Assembly (NCBI GenBank): GCA_002315015.1
Contig: DCEX01000021.1
Coordinates: 1 to 55,398, forward strand
From: Faecalibacterium sp. UBA1819
GTDB lineage: Bacteria > Bacillota > Clostridia > Oscillospirales > Ruminococcaceae
Direction of reading: 5' to 3'
Length of the DNA stretch: 55,398 nucleotides
This document shows positions 1 through 8,175 of this stretch, piece by piece (position 1 is the first letter of the stretch; each line of letters opens with the position of its first letter). The notes beneath the pieces were generated by a model, which saw only the letters and a program-made list of their open reading frames with translations, had not been told where the DNA came from and did not search any database. A program made the position numbers and the translations under genes.

Positions 1-18
1 AAGCCTTTTTCCCCTTGC
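1..18. repeat. 18-bp terminal direct repeat, left copy
   Basis: The first 18 bases are identical, in the same orientation, to the last 18 bases of the window. Both copies lie in gene-free sequence next to hairpins. Either the contig ends inside a dispersed intergenic repeat, or an assembler left an end overlap. The genes are chromosomal housekeeping genes, so a true 55-kb circle is unlikely. Confidence 0.75.
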
Positions 19-63
19 AGCCCGGGTTCTTTCTGAATCAGGCGGCAGTTTTTCGACAGTCTC

Positions 64-92
64 AGGAAGGCGTCAGACCGCCTTCCTTTTTT
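64..92 (+). terminator. Rho-independent terminator reading rightward
   Basis: A 9-bp perfect stem (64-72 with 79-87) and a 6-nt loop are followed by a T run to 92. The T run lies on the plus strand, so it would end a transcript entering from the left, outside the window. On the minus strand no T tract follows, so it is a poor terminator for the convergent regulator gene. Confidence 0.7.
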
Positions 93-99
93 CATTGAT

Positions 100-1092
100 C
101 TATTTTTCGTACAGGGCAATCAGCGCTTTGCAATGCTCGGTAAATGCTTTTGCCACCTCTGCCGGGGCTTCAATTTGTGCCCCTGTGCCGAGGCCCGCCA
201 TCCAGCCCATAAACTGCGGGCTGACCACTACATCACGGGTGACGGCAAATGCACCGCCGGGCCGCGGCGAAAAAATAATATCTTTGCCAAAACGGTCAAT
301 CACCACTCCGGCAAGGCTTCCATCAAAGCGCATGGTGACGCTTGTCGTCTTTCCACCGAACATACCAAAGGTGGCGTTTGTGTACGCCGCCAAGTCCACC
401 TGCTCAAAAGCCGCCAAACCTTCGCGCGCGTCCTGCGGATGGCAGCAAAGCTCCTGCATTTTGTCCACACGATAATGGCGCAGACTGCCTGCGGCGCTGT
501 CATAGGCCAACAGGTAATAGCGTTCGTCCTGCCAAATGAGCGCATAGGGAGAAACCGTATAGCGCTCTTCCCTGCGGCGGCGCAATGTTTTTTGAGCCGT
601 CCACTCCATGTAAAAAAATGATACCTGGCAGCCGTTGTTCATGGCATCATACAGCACATCAATGGTTTCATACAGCGCATCGCTGATGCTTTTTGCACGG
701 TTTGCCACATACACTTGGCGCTGGAGCGTGTATGCCTGTCTCCGGCTGCAAAGGGTTTCCAGCTTTTCAATCAGGCGAGTGGTTTTATCGGCGGGGAGAA
801 ACCGGCTGGACTGCACGGCATCCACCAAAATTTTCAGTTCGGCCAATTCAAACAAACGGCTGGCCAAATAATAGTACCATATCGTTGCTTTTCGATAGGA
901 ACGAATGTCGTAGCCCAGCGCCCGCAGAGTTTCCAAGTCGTTGTAAATGCTTTTTCGCTCTGAACCAATGCCGTATTCGAGCAGCGCATCCATCAGCTCC
1001 GCCGTTGTCATCCCGGTCTGTGCATCGGTTCTCTGCTCTAAGATTCTTGCCAATACCAGCAGCTTTCTTTTTTGTCCCTGATGCTTTGGCAT
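100..1092 (-). CDS. HTH-WYL domain transcriptional regulator
   Basis: Predicted DNA-binding regulator of the YafY/WYL family, 330 aa. Residues 1-75 form a winged helix-turn-helix (R-K-S-I-Y-N-D-L recognition-like segment). The middle and C-terminal part fits a WYL sensor domain (S-P-Y-A-L-I-W followed by Y-Y-L-L-A-Y) and a C-terminal extension. WYL proteins usually sense a small ligand or nucleic acid, and the ligand here is unknown. The ATG at 1092 is preceded by two GGGGAA-type ribosome sites. It is the last gene of an acetyltransferase-gluQ-regulator run, with only 25 nt after gluQ. No defence genes adjoin it, so a phage-defence role is not indicated. Confidence 0.85.
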   Translation of the reverse strand: MPKHQGQKRKLLVLARILEQRTDAQTGMTTAELMDALLEYGIGSERKSIYNDLETLRALGYDIRSYRKATIWYYYLASRLFELAELKILVDAVQSSRFLPADKTTRLIEKLETLCSRRQAYTLQRQVYVANRAKSISDALYETIDVLYDAMNNGCQVSFFYMEWTAQKTLRRRREERYTVSPYALIWQDERYYLLAYDSAAGSLRHYRVDKMQELCCHPQDAREGLAAFEQVDLAAYTNATFGMFGGKTTSVTMRFDGSLAGVVIDRFGKDIIFSPRPGGAFAVTRDVVVSPQFMGWMAGLGTGAQIEAPAEVAKAFTEHCKALIALYEK

Positions 1093-1117
1093 ATTCCCCT
1101 TTCCCCTTTCGCACTCG

Positions 1118-2065
1118 TTATTCTTCCTCTTGCAGCCGCTTGGGAACGGTCACCGCTTCGCGCGGAATTTTGTCCCATGCAAATCGAGCCGTCAATTCCG
1201 CAAGGCTGATTTCGCACGGCTGCGGCAGCAAGCCGCACAACGCCGCTAGCTCCCCCAGCAGCTGCTGGGGCTTGTAGCGGCAGCGCAGCCGCCCCATATC
1301 CAAGCTTTTTTCCCGTTTGGAAAGGCGCACTCCCTGCTCGTTGACAAGCAGCGGAATGTGGTAATACTGCGGCGTTTTCGCGCCCAACAAACGCTGCAAA
1401 TAAATTTGGCGCGGTGTACTGGACAACAAATCCTGCCCGCGCACCACTTCTGTAACGCCCATGGCTTCATCGTCTACGGTCACAGCCAGCTGATAGGCGA
1501 ACGTACCGTCGGAACGGCGCAAAATAAAGTCGCCGCATTCCGTTTGCAGATTCTGGGACACCGGGCCGAGGTGACCGTCTGTGAAAGCAATCGTTTCATC
1601 CGGCACAGCAATGCGAATGGCTCCGCGCCGCGTTTCGCTGCGGGCAGCCTGCTCTTGTTTTGTTAGGCCGCGGCAGGTATTTTGATACAGCACCGTGCCG
1701 TCGGACAGATGCGGCGCACTGGCGGCATGCAAATCGGCGCGCGAACAAAAACACGGATAGAGCCACGCTTTTTGGCCCAGCTGTTCGAGCGCTTGTTCAT
1801 ACAGCGCCGTTCGCCCGCTTTGAAAATAGGGGGCGTCCGGTGCGCTTTGGCCGGGGCCTTCGTCCCAAGTGAGGCCCAGCCACAATAAATCCTCCATCAG
1901 CTGCTTTGCATATTCCGGGCGGCAGCGGGCGGTATCCAAATCTTCAATCCGCAGCACCATGCGCCCGCCCTTGCTTTTGACCGACAGCCACGCCAGCAGT
2001 GCGCACATCACATTGCCCAGATGCATTCGCCCCGACGGGCTGGGGGCAAAACGTCCCTTATGCAC
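1118..2065 (-). CDS. gluQ: tRNA glutamyl-Q(34) synthetase (GluQ-RS)
   Basis: Truncated glutamyl-tRNA synthetase paralogue, 315 aa, which loads glutamate onto the queuosine base of tRNA-Asp rather than onto a tRNA 3' end. The class I signature is H-L-G-N at 15-18, the second ATP motif is R-L-S-K-R near 247-251, and Cys105, Cys107 and Cys131 suit the zinc site of this family. The anticodon-binding domain of GltX is absent, which separates it from true GltX. It starts with GTG and overlaps the upstream acetyltransferase by 8 nt, implying coupled translation. Length and motif order are normal for the family. Confidence 0.9.
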   Translation of the reverse strand: MHKGRFAPSPSGRMHLGNVMCALLAWLSVKSKGGRMVLRIEDLDTARCRPEYAKQLMEDLLWLGLTWDEGPGQSAPDAPYFQSGRTALYEQALEQLGQKAWLYPCFCSRADLHAASAPHLSDGTVLYQNTCRGLTKQEQAARSETRRGAIRIAVPDETIAFTDGHLGPVSQNLQTECGDFILRRSDGTFAYQLAVTVDDEAMGVTEVVRGQDLLSSTPRQIYLQRLLGAKTPQYYHIPLLVNEQGVRLSKREKSLDMGRLRCRYKPQQLLGELAALCGLLPQPCEISLAELTARFAWDKIPREAVTVPKRLQEEE

Positions 2066-2663
2066 GTTCGTGCACCATCTTTGCGGCGCAGTTCAAAATC
2101 TGCTGCACCATGTTCGGGTCTAAACCCTCCAGCGGCAAGGGGCGCCGGGGGTACTGGGGCAAATCACAAATCAGCATGGTGTAATAGCACAAATCCACCC
2201 ATTGTCCCTTTTTGTAGCCCGCTTTGGGCAAAAGCCCCACCTGTGTAAAGCCCATTGCTTTGTGAAAGCTTTCGCTGCGCGGGTTCGGGTGGGTGACAAG
2301 CGCGTAGCAATTGCAGTAGCCCTGCTTTGCCAGCAGCGCCAGCAGCGCGGCATACAGCGCTTTTCCAATGCCTTTGCCGCACTCATCCACCGACAAATAA
2401 ATAGAAATTTCAGCATCCCAATCAAAGCCGCGCCTTTGGCCCATGCGTCCGGCGTATGCATAGCCCAAAATACCGCTTTCTCCCTCGGCCACAAGCCAAG
2501 GAAATCCATCGGCTAAATGCGCTTCAATGCGTTTTTCCATCTCCATGCGCGTGGGGACGGTATATTCCCATGTGATGGTAGAATCCAGCACATAAGGAGC
2601 ATACACCGCAAGCAGCCTGCCCGCGTCCTGCGGCAGTGCAAGGCGCAGTTTTATTTTTTCCAT
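2058..2663 (-). CDS. GNAT acetyltransferase, phosphinothricin-acetyltransferase-like
   Basis: Acetyl-CoA-dependent N-acetyltransferase, 201 aa. The order of motifs (V-Y-A-P-Y-V near the N-terminus, an I-S-I-Y-L strand, then the G-x-G-I-G-K-A-L acetyl-CoA loop, and N-P-R-S-x-x-F-H-K-A-M-G-F) fits the Pat/bar-like GNAT branch. Members acetylate amino-acid analogues such as methionine sulfone, but the substrate here cannot be read from sequence. The ATG at 2663 is chosen over an upstream in-frame ATG because GAGAGGTGG lies just before it and a promoter sits inside the longer reading. It is the first gene of the run with gluQ and the WYL regulator. A tail after the GNAT core is rich in proline and arginine. 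Confidence 0.8.
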   Translation of the reverse strand: MEKIKLRLALPQDAGRLLAVYAPYVLDSTITWEYTVPTRMEMEKRIEAHLADGFPWLVAEGESGILGYAYAGRMGQRRGFDWDAEISIYLSVDECGKGIGKALYAALLALLAKQGYCNCYALVTHPNPRSESFHKAMGFTQVGLLPKAGYKKGQWVDLCYYTMLICDLPQYPRRPLPLEGLDPNMVQQILNCAAKMVHERA

Positions 2664-2738
2664 GCTTCCACCTCTCTTGGTCTGCCGTGTTGTTTCGGGG
2701 GCTTTCCGAAACACCCTAAAAAAAGTATACATACTATT

Positions 2739-2767
2739 ATTATATTCCACACACTTTTTTCACGCAA
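2739..2767 (-). promoter_or_regulatory. Sigma-A-type promoter for acetyltransferase-gluQ-WYL run
   Basis: On the minus strand, TTGCGT at 2767-2762, a 17-nt spacer and a perfect TATAAT at 2744-2739. It gives a leader of about 70 nt before the ATG at 2663. It is divergent from the plsC promoter about 100 bp away. Confidence 0.75.
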
Positions 2768-2841
2768 GCCAAAAAAATTCTTTTTTCGCTTGATTTTAAC
2801 GTAATTATCACATTTAAAAAGGAAAAAATTGCGTGCGCCGC

Positions 2842-2870
2842 TGTACAAAAGTTTCATTTTGCGGTATAGT
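2842..2870 (+). promoter_or_regulatory. Sigma-A-type promoter for plsC operon
   Basis: TGTACA at 2842-2847, a 17-nt spacer and TATAGT at 2865-2870, about 50 nt before the plsC start. It matches 4/6 and 5/6 consensus bases. Confidence 0.55.
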
Positions 2871-2925
2871 TATACAGGGTCTTTTCACCCGCTTTTCAAT
2901 TTCTATCTGAGAAGGAAGTGTTTCC

Positions 2926-3651
2926 ATGGCTTTGGTTCGCACCATTGTCTGGTTTTGTTATTTTTTCGGTGCACTCATCGCCTTTATCCCCGTTATGTTT
3001 CGGGCCAAAAAGAAATGCCTGGCCGGGGATGCCGACGCTTCGGATTACATTAAAAAATATGTGTACATGTGGGCCGGAACGCTGATGAAAATTGCAGGCG
3101 TTACGGTTACCGTAGAAGGGCGTGAAAATATCCCAAAAGATACCGCTGTCATGTTTACGCCGAACCACCAGGGCGATTATGACATTCCGCTGATGCTTTT
3201 ATACTTAGATCGTCCTCACGGGCTGGTGGCCAAAGCAGAAACGAAAAAAATTCCCTTTGTGCGCACTTGGATGACGCTGCTTAACTGCGTGTTTTTAGAC
3301 CGTTCCAATCCGCGCAAAGCGATGGAGGCCATGCGCGAAGCAGAAGCGCTTTTAGAGCGCGGTGAAAGCATGGTGGTGTTCCCGGAGGGCACACGCTCGC
3401 GCGGCGACCACATGAACGAATTTAAAGCGGGCGCATTTAAAATGGCTTGCAAGGCCAAAGTTCCCGTTGTTCCCGTAGCCATTGACGGCAGCTACCGTAT
3501 CATGGAAGCCAACGGCGGCCTGATGAAGCCCGCCCATGTGCGCGTACTCATTTTGCCGCCCATTGAAACTGCTTCGCTTGACCGTGCCGAGCAGCGCGCT
3601 TTGCCCCAACGGGTGGCGCAGCTCATTGCTGAAGCGAAGTCAAAAGCATAA
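2926..3651 (+). CDS. plsC: 1-acyl-sn-glycerol-3-phosphate acyltransferase
   Basis: Membrane-associated acyltransferase that adds the second acyl chain to lysophosphatidic acid in phospholipid synthesis, 241 aa. The catalytic N-H-x4-D block is at His81/Asp86, and the substrate-binding F-P-E-G-T-R block is at 152-157. A hydrophobic N-terminal segment (about 5-24) anchors it. AGAAGGAAG precedes the ATG. It is the first gene of a plus-strand run of four membrane proteins and is separated from the next gene by 13 nt, which suggests a shared envelope function. Family assignment is firm. The exact acyl donor (acyl-ACP or acyl-CoA) is not visible. Confidence 0.92.
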   Translation: MALVRTIVWFCYFFGALIAFIPVMFRAKKKCLAGDADASDYIKKYVYMWAGTLMKIAGVTVTVEGRENIPKDTAVMFTPNHQGDYDIPLMLLYLDRPHGLVAKAETKKIPFVRTWMTLLNCVFLDRSNPRKAMEAMREAEALLERGESMVVFPEGTRSRGDHMNEFKAGAFKMACKAKVPVVPVAIDGSYRIMEANGGLMKPAHVRVLILPPIETASLDRAEQRALPQRVAQLIAEAKSKA

Positions 3652-3664
3652 AAGTGAGGTTGCT

Positions 3665-4396
3665 ATGGCAAGCTATCGTTATACAAGAGATTTTAAACAA
3701 GATGACAATGCCGCACGGGGTGCCCGCCAGCCGATGACGGCCAAACAAAAGCGGCAGAATTTTTGGTTTTATTACAAATGGCACGTCATTGGCATTCTTG
3801 TGGTAATTGCCGTGATTGTGTTTACCGTGATGGACTTGGCTGGCCGCGTTGAGCCTGACTATACAATTGGCGTCATTACCTTTGAAGCTTCAACCACTGA
3901 TATGTTTGAAAGCCTGCAAGAGCCGTTTGCTTCCTTTGGCGAAGATTTAAACGGCGATGGTGCGGTTGTGGTGGATGTGGCGCAATATGACCTTGCCAGT
4001 GAAGACCCGCAGGTGATTATGGCCGACACCGCACGCTTGATGGGCGATTTTCAAACCAATCAAAGCATCTTTTTCTTAACCGATAATGTGGAAAAAGCGC
4101 AAAATCAATTAGGTGCCTTTGCGTACAATGATGGAAGCGTTCCCGCAGAGGGGGAAGATGTGGATTACTCCCGCATGGGGATTGCGTGGAAAGACTGTCC
4201 CGCGCTGACTGCGCTGGAGCTGGGCAATGCGATTTCCATGACGGGCGAAACTGATTTGCCGATGCAGGAACTGATGAGCGATTTTTCCATTGTACAGCGC
4301 ATAACCCCCGACAAATTGGAAAAAGACGAGGAGCTGGCAGCGTATTGGAACGCAGGCAAAGCTTTTTATGAAAAGGTGACACAGGGCGCAGCGTAA
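3665..4396 (+). CDS. Single-pass membrane protein of unknown function
   Basis: I do not recognise a named family. The 243-aa protein has a basic, polar N-terminus (1-37), one transmembrane helix at about 38-58, and an outside domain of about 185 residues with acidic stretches and alternating strands and helices. The N-in/C-out arrangement follows from the positive residues before the helix. The ATG at 3665 is preceded by GTGAGGT and lies 13 nt after plsC. An upstream in-frame ATG inside plsC is rejected for lack of a ribosome site. Its neighbours suggest an envelope role. Confidence 0.8.
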   Translation: MASYRYTRDFKQDDNAARGARQPMTAKQKRQNFWFYYKWHVIGILVVIAVIVFTVMDLAGRVEPDYTIGVITFEASTTDMFESLQEPFASFGEDLNGDGAVVVDVAQYDLASEDPQVIMADTARLMGDFQTNQSIFFLTDNVEKAQNQLGAFAYNDGSVPAEGEDVDYSRMGIAWKDCPALTALELGNAISMTGETDLPMQELMSDFSIVQRITPDKLEKDEELAAYWNAGKAFYEKVTQGAA

Positions 4397-4469
4397 CTCT
4401 TTTGACATCATACAGCAGGATAACAGACTTTGATTTTGGCATTGCCCCGACAACAAAGGAGGACAAGTC

Positions 4470-4646
4470 ATGAGTATTCTTTCGGTTTTACTTTTGATTC
4501 TTGCCATTGCAATGGCGGTGCTCGGCATTTTAATCTTTGCAGCCATTCGAGCCAGCCGCTCCGGCCAAAAGGCCAGCGCAACGCAGCAAACACAAAATCC
4601 TTACCGTAGGTTTTACGGTGAAAATCAACAACCATTTCGTAAGTGA
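4470..4646 (+). CDS. 58-residue membrane peptide
   Basis: A small gene with a strong ribosome site (AAAGGAGG at 4456-4463) and ATG at 4470. The product has a hydrophobic helix at about residues 4-26, then a basic, Gln- and Asn-rich cytosolic-type tail ending near a Tyr/Phe-rich motif. No family is recognised. It sits between two membrane-protein genes in the same direction, 12 nt before the next start, so co-expression is very likely. It could be a small subunit or regulator of the neighbouring polytopic protein. That is inference from position only. Confidence 0.75.
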   Translation: MSILSVLLLILAIAMAVLGILIFAAIRASRSGQKASATQQTQNPYRRFYGENQQPFRK

Positions 4647-4658
4647 GGTATAAAAACT

Positions 4659-5531
4659 GTGGGTATTTTCTCTCAAAACTTTAACCGTCCCGGCCCTGGC
4701 GTGCCGAAAGATGCACCCAAGAAAAAGGGTGTGGCGCGCTATTTTGAAATGTTGTTTCGCGACTTTTCCACGTTGTGGAAATCGTCCATGCTGTTAACCA
4801 TCTGCATGATTCCCATGCTGGTTGTCGGTTTTTTGTTGTTCGCACCGCTCTTTGATTACTTTATCAGCGGCAATCCTGCATCGCTTTTGCCCCTTCCCAT
4901 GATTTTAATTTTAATCTTGCTGATTGGGGTATGCGGTATGCTGCTTGGCCCGGCACTGTGCGCGTGCCACACGGTTATTTTAAAAATTGTGCGTGACGAG
5001 CCGGGCTTTTTCTGGCATGACTTTAAAAAGGGCTGGCGCTCGTGCTGGAAGCAAAGCTATCTGATCAGCGCCGGATTTTCTATGGTCATCGCGCTGGATT
5101 TTGTTTCTCTGTGCTTGTTTTTCGGCGGCTCCATACGGGAAGGCCAAGCCGACGGCGTCACCGGCACACTGCTGCTGGGCTGCATTGTGTTGAGCCTTGT
5201 TATTTTCTTTGGCGTGTGGTTCACTGTTTGCCTGCAAATTGTATTTATGAATATTCCCACCGTCGGAATGCTGAAAAACGGTTTGCTTTTACTGTTTGGC
5301 CGTTTGCCGCGTATGCTGCCTGCCACGCTGTTAAACATCGTGTTTTTGATTGCGTGCTTCTTGTGGATGCCGCTTGCCCCCATTGTTCTTTTAATTGGCG
5401 TACCTGCCCTGATTATGCTGTGGACAGACATGCTGGCTTGGCCTGTGATGGACGAAGTGTTCAAACTGGAAGAACAGCTGATCGCATTGCGGGAAAAAGA
5501 ATTATCGCAAAGTCAAAGCTCTGACACTTAA
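4659..5531 (+). CDS. Polytopic membrane protein, YesL/DUF624-like
   Basis: 290-aa integral membrane protein with about six hydrophobic helices (roughly 43-65, 78-100, 137-157, 167-195, 213-235, 238-258). The alternation of a conserved R-D-F-x-x-L-W-K-type start, a G-P-A-L-C-A-C-x-x-V segment and a D-F-K-K-G-W-R-x-x-x-K-Q loop resembles the DUF624/YesL group, whose function is unknown. It starts with GTG, and the ribosome site GTGAGGT overlaps the stop of the 58-residue gene. It is the last gene before a strong terminator. The family placement is moderate. Confidence 0.75.
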   Translation: MGIFSQNFNRPGPGVPKDAPKKKGVARYFEMLFRDFSTLWKSSMLLTICMIPMLVVGFLLFAPLFDYFISGNPASLLPLPMILILILLIGVCGMLLGPALCACHTVILKIVRDEPGFFWHDFKKGWRSCWKQSYLISAGFSMVIALDFVSLCLFFGGSIREGQADGVTGTLLLGCIVLSLVIFFGVWFTVCLQIVFMNIPTVGMLKNGLLLLFGRLPRMLPATLLNIVFLIACFLWMPLAPIVLLIGVPALIMLWTDMLAWPVMDEVFKLEEQLIALREKELSQSQSSDT

Positions 5532-5543
5532 TACTTAAAAGGC

Positions 5544-5589
5544 AACGAGCCTGCGAAATGATACGCTCATTTCGCAGGCTCGTTTTTTA
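5544..5589 (+). terminator. Strong Rho-independent terminator
   Basis: An 18-bp perfect stem (5544-5561 with 5567-5584), a 5-nt loop and a T run. It ends the plsC run. On the other strand a weaker T-rich stretch follows, so it may also stop the convergent rnf transcript. Confidence 0.9.
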
Positions 5590-5604
5590 TTTGAGTGCTA
5601 TTTT

Positions 5605-6060
5605 TTATGGACGCTTCATCCAAAGAATGGGGTGCGCATTGCCCAGCGAATCATATTCGCTTCGGCCTGTCACGCGAAAGCCGAAATGCTCATAAAACCG
5701 GCGGGCGGGCGCATTTTCCTCGTTCACGGTCAAGGTGTCTGCACCTTGTGCCAACGCCCATTGCATCAATGCTGTGCCGGCACCTTTGCGCATATGCGCT
5801 GGGTCGATAAACAGCATATCCAGCTCTCGCCCGCACAGACACGCAAACCCGACCATCCGGCCGTTTTTACAGTACACCGCCAAAACAGGAACACGCATCA
5901 GCAGCGCGGGCAAGGTGGCGCTCATGTGCGCCGCCTCGTCCGCCTTTAAAAATGCATGTGTCGCTTGCACAGAACGCTCAAAGAGCCCGGTTAAGGCAGG
6001 AATTTCCCGCTGCCTTTGTTCACCGGCGAGCAGCTGAATGCCATCCACCGGCGTTCTCAT
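5605..6060 (-). CDS. GNAT acetyltransferase coupled to rnfB
   Basis: A 151-aa acetyltransferase with the A/B GNAT motifs: an L-D-M-L-F-I-D strand, the M-R-K-G-A-G-T-A-L acetyl-CoA loop and the N-x-x-A-R-R-F-Y-E-H-F-G-F block. It resembles the YiaC/PhnO-like small GNATs, and the substrate is unknown. The start at 6060 is chosen because ATG overlaps the rnfB stop in an ATGA junction, implying translational coupling. It is the last gene of the rnf transcript. The unusual link with Rnf could mean lysine acetylation of an electron-transfer protein or simple operon hitchhiking. Confidence 0.8.
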   Translation of the reverse strand: MRTPVDGIQLLAGEQRQREIPALTGLFERSVQATHAFLKADEAAHMSATLPALLMRVPVLAVYCKNGRMVGFACLCGRELDMLFIDPAHMRKGAGTALMQWALAQGADTLTVNEENAPARRFYEHFGFRVTGRSEYDSLGNAHPILWMKRP

Positions 6061-6863
6061 CCCTGTGCTTTCGGTGTTGCCCGCAAAATGGCAATAGCAT
6101 GAACCGGGCAAAGCTCCTCACATTTGCCGCAGCCCGTACACTTGTCATAGTCCACACGCGCCACGTTATTATTGACATGAATGGCATCCGCCGGGCAATT
6201 CTTTTCACACTTCATGCAGCCGATACAGCCCGCACTGCACGCCTTGCGCGTCAGTGCGCCGCGGTCGTGGTTGGCACACATGACAATGGGCTTTTCTCCC
6301 TCGGGGCGAATCCAAATCACTTTCTTGGGGCATGCTTGCTCACAAGCACCGCAGCCGGTGCACTTATCTTGGTCCACATGCGCCAGCCCATTCTCAACGG
6401 TAATCGCGCCAAACGCACATGCTTTTACGCAATCCCCGTAACCAAGACAGCCATACTCACAGGCTGCACGTCCGGCATACAATGCGGCACAGGCCGAACA
6501 GCTTTCAATGCCTTCGTATTCATATTTATCCTGTGTGTTGGAATAATTGCCCTGGCAGGCCACAATGGCCTTGCGTTTTGCCACGGTACCTGCTTCTACG
6601 CCCATAATTTGGGCAGCTTCCTGCGCGGTTTTTGCACCGCCGGGTACACATTTATTCACCGGTGCGCCTTCCACAATCGCCTTGGCATAGTCGGCACAGC
6701 CCGCATAACCACACGCGCCGCAGTTTGCGCCGGGAAGGCACGCCTGCACCAAGTCCACACGCTCATCCTCGGGCACATGCAGAAAATGCGCTGCCAGCAC
6801 CAAAATGAGCGCACCCAAAATGCCGATCGCCAGCAAGACGACGGCAGCAAGTCCAATACTCAT
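6057..6863 (-). CDS. rnfB: Rnf complex subunit B, polyferredoxin
   Basis: Electron-input subunit of the ion-pumping ferredoxin:NAD oxidoreductase, 268 aa. An N-terminal helix (about 5-25) anchors it. A first iron-sulfur motif has Cys48, 51, 56 and 72. The C-terminal half has several further cysteine groups, among them K-C-T-G-C-G-A-C-E-Q-A-C-P, C-I-G-C-M-K-C-E-K-N-C-P and K-C-T-G-C-G-K-C-E-E-L-C-P, as in clostridial RnfB, which carries more clusters than proteobacterial RnfB. It is translated after rnfA with a 24-nt gap. Confidence 0.95.
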   Translation of the reverse strand: MSIGLAAVVLLAIGILGALILVLAAHFLHVPEDERVDLVQACLPGANCGACGYAGCADYAKAIVEGAPVNKCVPGGAKTAQEAAQIMGVEAGTVAKRKAIVACQGNYSNTQDKYEYEGIESCSACAALYAGRAACEYGCLGYGDCVKACAFGAITVENGLAHVDQDKCTGCGACEQACPKKVIWIRPEGEKPIVMCANHDRGALTRKACSAGCIGCMKCEKNCPADAIHVNNNVARVDYDKCTGCGKCEELCPVHAIAILRATPKAQG

Positions 6864-6887
6864 AAACTGACTCCTCTCGCGTTGCGG

Positions 6888-7481
6888 TTATACACCGAAA
6901 ATATGTTCAATGATGCCGCCGAAGCCCATAAACGACAGGCTGACAATGGCAGCAGAAACCAGCGTGATGGGCAGCCCCTCAAAGCACTTGGGCGGCTTTG
7001 CCTCCTCGACACGCTTGCGCACGCCGGAGAACAGCACCATCGCCAGCATAAAGCCCGCGCCTGCGCCCACCGCACAAACCATGCTCTGGGCAAAGTTGTA
7101 GCCGTTGTCAATCACGGAAATCGTCACGCCCAGCACGGCACAGTTGGTGGTAATGAGCGGCAGATAAACGCCCAATGCCTGATGCAAAGGCGGCACAAAG
7201 CGCTTTAAAATAATTTCCACCAGCTGCACCAGCACAGCAATAATTAAAATATAAACGATGGTTTGCAAATACTCCATGCCGTTCGGCAGCAGTAAATAGG
7301 TATACAGCGGCCAAGTGACAGCAGTTGCCAGCGCCATAACGAAAATAACGGCGCAGGACATGCCGAATGCGCTATTCAGCTTTTTGGAAACGCCCAAAAA
7401 CGGGCAAATGCCCAAAAATTGAACCAAGACATAGTTATTCACTAAAATCATGCTAAAGAAAATAACGGCAAGCTCTTTCAT
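6888..7481 (-). CDS. rnfA: Rnf complex subunit A
   Basis: Integral membrane subunit of Rnf, 197 aa with about six helices. The V-N-N-Y-V-L-V-Q-F-L-G-I-C-P-F-L-G-V segment near the N-terminus and the T-T-N-C-A-V-L-G-V segment are characteristic, each with the Cys proposed to hold an iron-sulfur centre between RnfA and RnfE inside the membrane. The ATG at 7481 overlaps the rnfE stop (ATGA), so translation is coupled. Confidence 0.96.
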   Translation of the reverse strand: MKELAVIFFSMILVNNYVLVQFLGICPFLGVSKKLNSAFGMSCAVIFVMALATAVTWPLYTYLLLPNGMEYLQTIVYILIIAVLVQLVEIILKRFVPPLHQALGVYLPLITTNCAVLGVTISVIDNGYNFAQSMVCAVGAGAGFMLAMVLFSGVRKRVEEAKPPKCFEGLPITLVSAAIVSLSFMGFGGIIEHIFGV

Positions 7482-8173
7482 TCTGCTGCGCCTCCTTCCT
7501 GCGGCTGCGAAGCACAGCCACCGGCACACGCACCGTGTGCGGGACAGCCTTCACAACCCACGCTGCGCTTGACGCGCTGATTGGTTTTGGTTTCCACCCA
7601 AATGACAAGCGCCATCAGACAGCCAAACACGAAAAAGCCGCCCGGCGGGGTGATAAATACCGTCATGGGGTCAATCGAAGCAGGAATGACCTGCACACCG
7701 AACAATGTGCCCGCGCCCAGCACCTCGCGCACCGTGCCCATGAGCACAAGCGCCAGCGTAAAGCCGAGGCCCATGCCGATGCCGTCGAGTGCCGAAGCAA
7801 TTACTCCGTTTTTCGAGGCGAACATCTCCGCACGACCCAAGATGATGCAGTTCACCACGATCAGCGGCAGGAAAATGCCCAGCGCTGTATCCAAACTAGG
7901 CAAATATGCCTTCACCAACATTTGCAGCACCGTAACAAAGGTGGCAATGATGGTAATATAAGCCGGCAGACGCACCTTATCGGGAATCACCTTGCGCAGA
8001 GCAGAGATGACCACGTTGGAGCAAACCAGCACAAAGGTGGCTGCCAACCCCATTCCAAGGCCGTTGACTGCCAGCGTTGTGACAGCCAGCGTCGGGCAGG
8101 TTCCCAAAACAAGGCGCAAAGAAGGGTTTTCTTTAATCAAACCATTGGTTAAAATTTTCAATTTCTCTTTCAT
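7478..8173 (-). CDS. rnfE: Rnf complex subunit E with Cys-rich tail
   Basis: Integral membrane partner of RnfA, 231 aa. The core has the inverted-repeat partner motifs N-P-S-L-R-L-V-L-G-T-C-P and V-N-C-I-I-L-G-R-A-E, with conserved Cys residues. After the last helix and a basic linker it carries a tail with Cys207, 210, 216 and 220 (C-x2-C-x5-C-x3-C) ending in an acidic Gly/Ala/Gln stretch. The core is standard. The tail could bind a metal or be structural. It starts 2 nt after rnfG. Confidence 0.95.
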   Translation of the reverse strand: MKEKLKILTNGLIKENPSLRLVLGTCPTLAVTTLAVNGLGMGLAATFVLVCSNVVISALRKVIPDKVRLPAYITIIATFVTVLQMLVKAYLPSLDTALGIFLPLIVVNCIILGRAEMFASKNGVIASALDGIGMGLGFTLALVLMGTVREVLGAGTLFGVQVIPASIDPMTVFITPPGGFFVFGCLMALVIWVETKTNQRVKRSVGCEGCPAHGACAGGCASQPQEGGAAE

Positions 8174-8175
8174 CG

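Noticed and set aside
5952..7208. 418-codon plus-strand open frame
   Set aside because: Antisense to rnfB and rnfA, Cys/His-rich, no ribosome site.
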